DNA from: an uncultured Treponema sp.
GTDB lineage: Bacteria > Spirochaetota > Spirochaetia > Treponematales > Treponemataceae
Reading direction: 5' to 3'
NCBI GenBank assembly: GCA_934691925.1
Contig: CAKUTI010000017.1
Location: forward strand, 1 to 37,132
DNA length: 37,132 nt
Shown here: in pieces, positions 1-9,500 of the stretch
Numbering within the stretch: position 1 is the stretch's first letter
Layout: each line of letters opens with the position of its first letter
Made by a program: the position numbers and the translations under genes
The notes under the pieces: generated by a model
What the model saw: only the letters and a program-made list of their open reading frames with translations
The model's database searches: none
What the model was told of the DNA's origin: nothing

Positions 1-3000
1 AAGTTTTTTCGTTATAAAAGTCAAATTTTCCGTTTCCATTCAGGTCGGTTGCAAGCATTACACGCGAAATTCTCGGGCGGTTATTCTGAATGCTCGTCTT
101 GACGTATCCCGAATTGCTGTTTCCAGCCGCATCAAAAACAACAACATGGATTTCCGCAGGACCGTCAGGGATATTATCCGAATAAACGCTTGCGCTCCAT
201 CTGTAGCTAGAGCCTGACTGTTTTAATGACTCAACAAAACCGTCGCCGTCATCATTTGTGACAGTTCCGTCAGAAGCAAAGCCTTCTGAAACATTGTGGT
301 CAACAATCTGTGCGTAAATAAATTCACATTCAGCAACGGAAGTTTCCATATCGCTTGCCAAAGTCGCAACATCGCCGTCAATTTCAGTGATCCTTATGTA
401 AGAGCCACCGATTTTAACCATTGTGAAAGGTCTTATAAACTCATTTTTTGAAAGCCCGCTATAAGAAATTTTGTTTGAAGCCGAGCGAGCTACAGTTTTT
501 ACGAGAGCCGGCAGTCCTTCGGAATTTATATAAACGCAGTCTGCCGCTTTTTTATCTGAGACATCCACAACATTGCCGTTTTCAAAAAGCGGACTATAGA
601 CGCGGTTTTTCGTAGCGAACTTTTCATTTGCAGTCTTCTTAAAATACACTGCAACGAAATCAAGTCCTGACCGGCTTTCAACAACTGTGTCGCCAAACGA
701 ATAAGAACCGTCGGAATTTTCAACAACGTTTGCTTCGCTTACGCTCAAGCCGTTCGAAGTCAAACGCAAGCTTTCTTTATGTCCTAAAGAAGAATCGGTT
801 TTTCCAGCCGTTGTGTAAAGCGCAGGCGCTTCATTGTCAACAAACCAGCTCAGATTTTCTGTAACATCAGAATGTTGTCCATCGTCCATCTCGATTATCG
901 GATAAAATTGCCCTTCTTTTTCAGTATCGATTGGAATAAGGAAAGTAAAATCCTTCGTTTTTAGGCCGTCACAAATGATTCCGCCGCGCGAAGCTCCAGC
1001 CGAGTCAACTTCGCCGTCAAGAGAAATTAAATTTTTCCCGGCTACAGATGTGGAGATTTTTACGCCTTCAACACTTGCATCGTCTGTTACAATGCCTTTC
1101 AAGTACCATTTTCCATTTCCTGTGTGGTTTGAAATATAAACTCCTGCAGAATACGGTCTGATTACGCTCGGAGTTTCTACCGCGTTTTGAGGCTCGCCAT
1201 TTTTAAATTGAACAAGCTGTTTTAATACGAGTTTTGGCGCGTTTTTGTCAACAAAAATACTTCTTCGCACATATCCTGTCTCGTCAGAATCAGAATCTTT
1301 TGTGATTTCTTTTCTAGATAAAGTTTCGACATCATAATTTGAAGGAGTTCCATTTTTGTCATACGCGATAATTTCCGCACGGACAGTTTTTAGCTCGCTT
1401 ATTCCAAGAGTCCTAAGAGCGTCATCAAGGATTTTTGAAGTGTCAATCGAAATTTTCCAGCTGTTTGTGCCCTCTGCAACGATTGTGCCATCAGGATTCA
1501 GACCGTCGACTGTTCCGTCAGAAGTTCTGTGGGCCTTTTGCAATACTCCTTCCGTTTTCAAAATGTCATAACTCACATCTTTCCAGTCAGTAATCGCGTC
1601 AACAGCGTCCTGTGTTACCGCCTCCTGACTTGAAAACTGAAGTTTTGTAAGAACAACTTTTTCAATGCCTTCATCATCGCTTGCAGTTCCCTGAAAGTTC
1701 AGGTTTCCGCCAGTTTTAGCAAGGTTTTCAGGAGTGATGATTTCAACTGTCGGAACACCGCCTCTCGGATTCACAAGAATTTTGTTTTTAACAATCTCGC
1801 TGTTTCCTGTCACATCTTCAACATAAAAATAAAGTGGCACATAGACATTCTCGCTGTTTTCAATTTTTTCAGCATAAACAAGAGAACTGTCGTTTTTTGC
1901 AGTCGCATAATAAATTAGAGAATTTCCGTGTTCTGTTTCTGAAATTTCAAAATCAGAAGATGAAAATTTAATCTGCCAATTAGAAGAGCTTAACTTTTGC
2001 TCGTTCTCGTCGATTGTTGTTCCGGAAAGGCTTTCCACAGCAATCCAGCCTTCAGTTTCAGAAGAAATTCCGGCTGCAACTTGAGCCTGAGTCGGAATTA
2101 AATACTTGACTTTGGAGATACCGCTTGTGTCTGCAATGCGGCCTTTTATCGTGTATTTGCCTGTAATCGCATCGGTTGTTATTGAAATTCCATTGATTCC
2201 ATTTTCCGCCGACCCCAAAATTGAAGCAGGAGAAGTAATCGAGACTTCCGGAGCGGCTTCGTCAATGTAAACGTTTTGAGTCGCAGAATTTTCACGTCCT
2301 GAAGCGTCCCTCAAAGTTACAGAAACAGTTTTTGTGCCTTCCGCTCCTTTTACCTTTGAAATGACAACAGGTCCAAGAACATAGACAAGCTCACCGCTCA
2401 ATGAATCGCCAGGAGAACGAATAAACAAAACCTGTGAAAAATCAGGACTTGAAAAATCAATAGTCTCTGAGCCAATTTTCATGGAAATATCGTCTTTCGC
2501 GTTTTTATTGACGCTTACATCTTCGCTTGCCTTTACATAGACGAACATATAATTTGAGTTTTTTCCAAAATTTACATTGTCTGAACTCCAATTTGTTTTT
2601 AAGTCTTCGTCAGTTGAATAATATGGAATAGATTCTGAGTCTGAGGCGGCAATTTTCATCTCTATGATTTCCGGAGGATTTATATCGACGGCAAATTTTA
2701 CCGTGCTTTCGTTGTCAAATTTTTCAGTTCCGCTACCATAAACAAGATACGGCTGATTTTTGACTGCGTAAGTTCCAGTTTGAGTTCCTGTAGAAAATTC
2801 AGTTCCAGTTTTATCCGTGACTTTAAACAAAAGCGAGTGGTTTCCACAACTCAAGTCGATTTTCCAAGAGCCGCTGCTTAAAGAAACCTCTCCCCAGCTT
2901 GCTCCATTATCAGATGAATACTCAAATTTTGAAATTCCGTCATCATCGGTTAAAGTTCCAAAAATGCTTTCAGAAGAAATTATCGCATTATCTTTGTCCA

Positions 3001-4996
3001 AAGAAGTGATTTTTATTACAGGGCGGTCTGAATTCTGATTTATAACGACTTTTATTCCGTTTTCAGAGTCGGCACTGTAATTTCCTGCCATATCAAGGGC
3101 AACTGCACGAAAACGCACTGTCAAATCTCCATTTTTCGAAGATTCAAAAGGAGAAAGAGACGTGTCTATTTCATTTGAAGTCCAGCTGTACGCGTTTGTT
3201 TTTGATGAGTCAAGGCCGCTTTCAAGAGTTTTCCAGCTTTCGTTTCCGTCTGAATCAAGAATCTTGTATTGGAGTTCAGTAATTTTGCTCATCTGGTTGT
3301 TGTCGCTCGCAGTTCCAGAAAGAATTATTTTTCCGTTCACTTGAATTCCATCAGATTCCGAATCTGCATCGGAAAGCTCTTTGTATTCGACTTCCGGAAG
3401 TTCTGTGTCAACCGAGAATGAAAAGATTCTGTTTGAAGACGAATTTCCAGCAATATCGGCAATAGAATATCTCACGTCTCCTGCAACTATTTTTTCCTTA
3501 TTGATAATCGCTTTCCAGCCAGTGATTTTTGATGCGTTTTCGGCATTGTAAGCAGAGTAATTCTGACTTTTAAACCAGTTCAAATCAGTTTCAACATTTG
3601 TTACTATTTCGCTTCCGTCTTCTGCAGTTGAATATGAATAAAGCGAGGCGGTTGTGTAAGACACATTAGCATTTGGAATTGAAACAGCGGCAAGGCCAGA
3701 CGCAGAATCCGAGGCAAGGCCATAGAGAATCACGCTGTTCTCTTTGTTTGTAAGCAAGTTTCCAGAAAGCTCGCCTTCAATTGATGTGTTTTCAGCCATT
3801 GAATAATACTTTGGAGTAAACGCCGGCGCAGTCAAATCTGTCCTTATAAAATATTCATTTGTTTTTGACTTGTTTCCGGCTTTGTCCGTCGCAATAAATT
3901 TCAAAGTATGGAAAGGCATTTCTTCCGTGCTTTCATGGAATCCTGAAATTGTCGCTTTAAAAGAATAAGTTCCATTGTCATTTTTTGAAGGAACTGCAGT
4001 TCCAGTTTCCGCTTCAGTTACATTTTTATCGAGCCAATAGGTTACACTTTCAACGCCGCTTCCAGAATCGTTAAAACAGCCTGAGACAGTCAGCGATTCT
4101 GAGCCAAACCAGGCACTAAGAATTGCGTCTGCGGTTTTTATTCCGCCTACAGAAGATTTTTCATCATCAAGAACAGGAGAAACTGTATCAACGTTTACGC
4201 CCCTTGTGAGCGTTGCAGAATGTCCTGACGACGAAGAAGATGTCATTGTGATGTTATAAAAAAATTGCGTTCCAGAGTTGAGCAAAGCTAGCAAAGAAGA
4301 AAATCCGTCAATCTTACTCACATCAAATTCAAAAGTTCCGGCGGCGTGTTCAATTTCCGTGTCAGGCGTTCCGTCAGAATTTCTTTTGTAGATGTTTTCA
4401 AGATAATAAGAAAGCGCTTCATTTCCAGTCAAATCGGCTGTCTCATATTCATTTTTTGAATTTATTCCAGTGATTTTCTTTAATGATGAATTTCCTTCCG
4501 CGTCTTTTTCAACTAAAAATTTTTCAGAATATCTTGAAAACTCGGAGCTTCCAGCCACGCTGTATTTAAAATCAGCTTCAAGAGTTTTTACATAAAGGGA
4601 GTCGCCTGATGAAATTGTCGAGCTTCCCTTGAACACAAATCCAGCTTCATTCGAGAAAGAAAGTGCGTCAGATGAAGGATTTGTGATTGAAACATTTGGC
4701 GCAAAACCTGCCGTTGTTCCCTGAAAAACAAAAGACGCTTTTTGGGAAAAATCCATTAAGTCCATATCTGAACCGGTTACTCCAAACAGGTAATAGCTTT
4801 CGCTTTCAATTATTCCAGAAGGAATGTCAACGGCAAATGAGCCTGTCGTTGAGGAATCGCTTTCTTCATTTGACTGCTTGTAGTCATAAATCAAAAGCCA
4901 CTCGCCTTTTTCTCCCGCTGTCGTTGAGGCTGTTACAAATTCAGCGTTTTCCGATTTTTCAAGCTGTCCTGCAAAGATGTCAAATATCCGGAAGTT
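1..4996 (-). CDS. Giant Ig-like repeat lipoprotein, 3' part (frameshifted, runs off left edge)
   Basis: This minus-strand frame appears open from about 4996 to the window edge; I read it through and saw no stop. It continues the protein started at 6305/6285 after a one-base shift near 4987. It encodes roughly 1660 residues of tandem Ig-like modules. The recurring pattern is a Pro-rich entry, 'SGTASDDxGI', a paired 'W' strand and 'xDxAGN' at the module end (for example KATDKAGNKS, RDASGRENSA, ALDMAGNYS). Near the left edge lies DLNGNGKFD, an EF-hand-like calcium loop. By analogy such modules form a long extracellular or periplasmic stalk. The C-terminus is outside the window, so an anchor or barrel there cannot be judged. 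Function is not recognised beyond a surface-protein architecture. Confidence 0.75.
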
Positions 4997-6285
4997 TCAG
5001 AAGAAGAAGGCAAATCCGAAGAAGAAGATATTTTTCTAACCCAGACTTTTACGCTTGGAATTTTTTTTGACTCATCTCCATACGGCTGAATTTGAGTGGC
5101 GTTCAATCCGGCGTTAAAACTTACCGTTATTGTTCCGCCGCCAGAAAGCTGTTTTACAGCTGAGACCTTTTCGCTAGAAGACATCGCAGAAAATTTGTCT
5201 AAATCAACATCGTAGCCGTTTACTGTGTAAGTTGGATTTGCATTTGGATTCAATGAAAAATAAAGCCTGTTCTCTTTGATCATTTCAGACTCTTCAGAAC
5301 CAGTGCTTCCTGTTTCTATAGCATATTTTGAAAGAATCTCCTTTGCAGCAATCTGCACGCTTTCTTCAATAGAAGATGTGCCGTTCGAAATATTCATCAA
5401 ATCTGCAGCTGTAAGTCCAAGCCCGCCGTTTGCGTTGCTCAGCGCCTGAGAATAAATGTCATCATAAAGATAAAGAGTAGAAGTGGAATTTCCTGTATTT
5501 TCAGAAATGCTCTCAGCAGGATTTTTATATTCAACTGCGGAATCATAGAGAGTTATTGTCGCGTAAAATTTCTGTGTTCCGTCAGGTTTTCCCTGCGCAA
5601 CAGAATTGTCGTACATCTTATAATAATTGTCATTTTCACCTTTGTAAGAATTTGCGAATGTTACAGAAGTTCCGCCGACAGTAGAAATGCTGCTTTCCTC
5701 AAAAGTATCAATAAAAGTTCCGTCTTCCTTAAAAACAGAAACTTTCATTTTTGAAATATCATGGCTGTCTGCAATTGTTCCTTCCACAGTGAAAGTTGAG
5801 CCGTATGCACTTGCGGATTTTCCTGAAGACTTCACAACTCCAGGCTTAGACGCGATAAAAAGCGGCGGTGTGTTGTCTATGTCAAAAGACCTTGAAGCTT
5901 CTGTTTTATGCCCTGCGCCGTCAGCTGCCGCCGCAGTAAATTGATAAGTTCCGTCCTTGTATCTTGACGAATCTATAGAAGCCTGCCAAACAGAGCCGCT
6001 AACAGTTCCAGAAATTGTGTCTATTGTGTTTTTTGAGGCAGTATCCACAACTGAAATATTCACCGATGAAACGCCTTTGTCATCGCTCCAGCTTCCAGAA
6101 AAAACAAATTCACCGCGAATTACAGCTCCAAGCGGCGGATAGCTGATTGAAATTTCCGGTGGCTGAGTGTCGACGCTCTCACCCAAGCCAACATCACAGG
6201 AATAAAAAGCAAAAAACATAAACACAGAAATTAAAGCCGAAATAAACTTTGTTAAGTTTTTTACAATTTTTCCGCCCCTAAACAT
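4933..6285 (-). CDS. Giant Ig-like repeat lipoprotein, 5' part, ending at a premature stop
   Basis: This is the N-terminal part of the same gene. A hydrophobic segment ends in a lipobox-like FAFYSC, so the mature protein probably starts at that Cys as a lipoprotein. It is followed by DTQPPEISISYPP and Ig-like modules such as SGSWSDDKGVSSV and DGAGHKTEASRSF. The frame stops at 4933-4935 after SGYLTSLQDSLKNRKTLNL. The adjacent frame instead gives a natural continuation, FDIFAGQLEKSENAEF, so a single base appears to be missing near 4987. The start is also uncertain. The ATG at 6285 has no Shine-Dalgarno sequence, while an ATG at 6305 with a good one is out of frame. Restoring one A in the run just before 6285 would join them as MTKSFQKMFRGGKIV. 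The gene may be a pseudogene or may carry sequence errors. Confidence 0.7.
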   Translation of the reverse strand: MFRGGKIVKNLTKFISALISVFMFFAFYSCDVGLGESVDTQPPEISISYPPLGAVIRGEFVFSGSWSDDKGVSSVNISVVDTASKNTIDTISGTVSGSVWQASIDSSRYKDGTYQFTAAAADGAGHKTEASRSFDIDNTPPLFIASKPGVVKSSGKSASAYGSTFTVEGTIADSHDISKMKVSVFKEDGTFIDTFEESSISTVGGTSVTFANSYKGENDNYYKMYDNSVAQGKPDGTQKFYATITLYDSAVEYKNPAESISENTGNSTSTLYLYDDIYSQALSNANGGLGLTAADLMNISNGTSSIEESVQIAAKEILSKYAIETGSTGSEESEMIKENRLYFSLNPNANPTYTVNGYDVDLDKFSAMSSSEKVSAVKQLSGGGTITVSFNAGLNATQIQPYGDESKKIPSVKVWVRKISSSSDLPSSSETSGYLTSLQDSLKNRKTLNL

Positions 6286-6305
6286 TTTTGAAAACTTTTT
6301 GTCAT
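6261..6305 (-). other. 14-codon frame with good ribosome binding site at the lipoprotein start
   Basis: ATG at 6305-6303 is preceded by GGGAG (6317-6313) at 7-nt spacing, the only good Shine-Dalgarno sequence here. The frame reads MTKSFQKCLGAEKL and stops at 6261, overlapping the lipoprotein start in a different frame. It is either a leader peptide or the true start of the lipoprotein separated from it by a lost A. Confidence 0.4.
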
Positions 6306-6358
6306 ATTTATACTCCCAAACGTTGAAAAAAATTAAATACAACGTTGTAGTTGCTTTC

Positions 6359-6388
6359 TAAAAAAATGGACGCATTTTTATCGTCCAG
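6359..6388 (-). terminator. Rho-independent terminator after the Ig/barrel gene
   Basis: On the minus strand TGGACG (6387-6382) pairs with CGTCCA (6372-6367) across a 9-nt loop and is followed by a run of seven T. It lies about 210 nt after the stop of the Ig/barrel gene and about 60 nt before the lipoprotein start, so it can separate expression of the two giant genes. The roughly 210 nt between stop and terminator contain no gene that I can support. Confidence 0.7.
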
Positions 6389-6598
6389 CCTTTGCGAGCA
6401 GTAGCCACACTGCTGCCCACAAAATAAAAAAAATATAAATTTTGAAATAAGAAGAACAGAAAACTTCTCAAGCACAGAATAACATTATGCAATTCGGGAA
6501 TAACAAATCGAACTATATAACAGCCCCACAAGTTCTCCCGAATATTCAACAATATTCAACTCAAAATTAATCTTCCATGCAGATTCATCTAACCTCCG

Positions 6599-9500
6599 TT
6601 AGAAAACGTTTAGTCTTACGCCAAATGAAACTTGCGGAACTAGGCTTTGAATGTTCTCGTCGCTTGAAACGTCGGTTGGAATGAACCAAAGCTGGCCTTC
6701 TGTGTAGAACGAGACTGTGCTGAAAGTTGTGCGTTTCTTGAAGTTAACGCGCGGAAATTCCAACTGAACAAGTCCTGCCGAGAGAATCTGCGCGTCGCCT
6801 GAGCCGGTCTCGCTGAATCTTGAGAAATTCGCGCCCAAAGCGACGTTCAAGCTGAGCCATTCCCAGTCAGGTCCGAAATAATATCTGAACGGCAGATAAT
6901 AGACGTTCGCCAAAAGTTTGATTCCCATCACATTTCCGCCGTAGCGCATATCTGTCTTGGAGAAAATATCCCGCTGCGCCTGCGTGAACTGTCCGAACTG
7001 CGCCTGAATCTTTACGTTGTCGTCAAAGAAAGTGAGTCCCGCGCCAACGCTGTACAAAGTCGCGCCCCAAACTTGCGTGTCGAGATACAATCCCTGGATG
7101 AATCCCGGAATTTCGTAGGCAGCCTTGTCTCCTTTTCTAAGAGAAATGCTCAGGCTTTTCAAGGCGACATCATCGTTTGCAAGTCCGCGGAAAACCATCG
7201 TCTGGTTGTAATGTCCGCCGACTCCAGGGCTAATCAGCTTGATTGTCGGCTTTGTTCCGTCAACCTGAACGATACATCTCGTCACCGCGACTTCGCCGTT
7301 TTTCATAACCGCCCGGACAAGCAAGAAATGATAGCCTTCCGCAATATCCTCGTTTTCAATCCGATATTTCCATTTTCCGCTTGATGAAACCGTTGTGAAC
7401 GTTTTTCCGTTGTCAAGGCTGATGTCAACATGGTCTAGCTTTTTTAGCGCGTGAATGTCTTTAATCTCTTTTGAAGCATCCTTCGCCTTTGCCGCAGCCT
7501 CCTCTATAACGCTCACTTCGTAGCCCGCGTTTCCTGCAACAAAAGGACGGTCAATCGCAAAGTCTCCATAAGTGAAGCTGTCAATCGTAATCCACGGGCC
7601 GTAAGAATCATAAATGATTGACTGCTCGTTTGACTCGATTTTCTGGCCGTTTTCAAGCCGCGCTTCAACGCGCATAACGTGCTCACCGTTTTCAAGAACC
7701 TGACGGTTCAGTCCGAATCTGTAATATCCTGTCTCTGAAAGCGGAGTTTCCGTAAATTCGTTTCCGTCAACAAAAAGAACTAGCTTTTCGATTTTGACTT
7801 CGCTAACCGCCGTTCCGTAAATATTGAAAGTTCCGTGGACATGTTCGCCGTTCAAAGGATAAAGCAAATCGACTTTCGCCTTCGGAGCGTCTTTTTCAAG
7901 CTGAATGTTGCGGCTAACGCGCGTGATATTGTTTGCCGCATCCATTCCTGTGATTTCAACGTTGTAAGCTCCGTTTGAAAGCGAGCTTAAATCAATCGCC
8001 TGGGTGATAATCTCGTCTGGAACCAAGTCCGTGCGAGCAAGATTTCCGCTCACAGTTTTTCCGTCAAGACTTCTGATTGTGATGTAAAGGCTTGTAAGCT
8101 CAATGTTGTCGGTTGTCTGCCCCGAAAAGAACAGCATCCCGGTCGTTTTTGAGTCGTCAAGAGGAAGCTCCAGATTGATTTCAGGCTTTGTGTTGTCAAT
8201 ATTTATCAAAGATGAATACAAGCCCGTGATTCCGTACCAGTCCTCAATCAAGAGGAACACAACGTGAGTTCCGTCGTTCACAACGCGCGAGTCAAATTCG
8301 TAGCTCCAGCTGATTGAAGTTTTGTCGTGGCCGTAAGTTCCAACAGCGTTTCCATAGGAATTGCCGTTGTCAAGCGAAATGTAAACCTGCTTGATTCCGT
8401 TTTTGTCAGAAGCGACGCCAGTAAGCTTGACCGTTCCCTTTACAGTCTCGTCAATCGGCGGAGTCTGAACCTCGCCTTTCGGCTCTTCAAGAGAAATTCT
8501 GAAATTCCGCGTGTATTCCGGGCCGATTACGCCGTTGATGTCCTCAGCGTAAACCGTAACCGAATGTTCGTTGTCGGTAAAATCCGAAAGCTGCTTTTTT
8601 ATCGAGAAACTTGTTCCAATCTGGTCGAGCGGCTGATATTTTCCGTCATCAATTTTGTACCAGATTTTCGGGCCTGCGATTACTTTTCCGCTCTCGTCTT
8701 TTTGAATTCCGTCGTCATCATAAATTACTCCGGAAATTTCAAAGTCTCGTGTGATAATCGCGTTTTCGTCAGGAAGATGAACTTCCGCAATCGGCAAATC
8801 GCTTTTATTGTCAATCGCAAACTGCCAGCTTCCGCCAAGCGTTGTTGAATTTCCAATCGCGTCCGTGAATTTGAACTGCATCAAGTCGCTGATTGGCTTT
8901 TCCGCCGTTCCAACGTGCGTCTGAATCATCGGGGCAAGCTCCAGCTCAATTCCGGCCGCAGAAGCAGATTTGTCCTTTCCCGGAGCAAAATACTCAGCTT
9001 TTGCAAGGCGGCCGTTGTCCTTTACGATAAACGCAATCAGATTGTCGCCGTTCACAACGTCTCCCTCGGCAGGAAGAATCGGCTGAACTTCCGGCGGCGT
9101 TGTGTCCTTGAAAATCGAAACCGATTTTTTTGTGATTTTTCCAGAAGAATCTTTTGCGCGCACATCGATTCCAATCAAGCCGTCATCAAAATCTTTTAGA
9201 TTCAGATTCGCAGAATAAGCTCCGCCGCTCATCAAAAGAGGCTGCCAATTTTCGCCGTTGTCAAGGCTGTACTCAACATTTTTGATTCCGTTCGCGTCGC
9301 TTGCATCAACAGAAAGCGCAGTTTCATTCTGAACCCAAAGCTGATTTTTCGGAGAAGCGATTTCAACTTCCGGAGCCGCGCTGTCCGCAAGAATATTGAA
9401 CGGCTGAGACGAAAAGACTTTTCCGTTCGCGTCCGCCGCCGTAACAACTACATCTTTATAAAAACCGTCTTTCAGCGCCTTTATGCTGAAAGATTTTCCA

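Noticed and set aside
4990..5040. TCT/GAA trinucleotide tract as the cause of the frameshift (phase variation)
   Set aside because: A three-base repeat changes length in steps of three and cannot shift the frame, and a stop at 4997-4999 places the shift downstream of it.
6358..6552. A 64-codon minus-strand frame between the two Ig genes
   Set aside because: Its last codons are the terminator hairpin itself, it has no good ribosome binding site, and its composition is unlike the neighbouring genes.
7073..9199. Several plus-strand frames of 90-170 codons opposite the Ig/barrel gene
   Set aside because: They are antisense to a clear gene, Arg/Asn/Val-rich as expected for reverse reading of Ig repeats, and lack ribosome binding sites.
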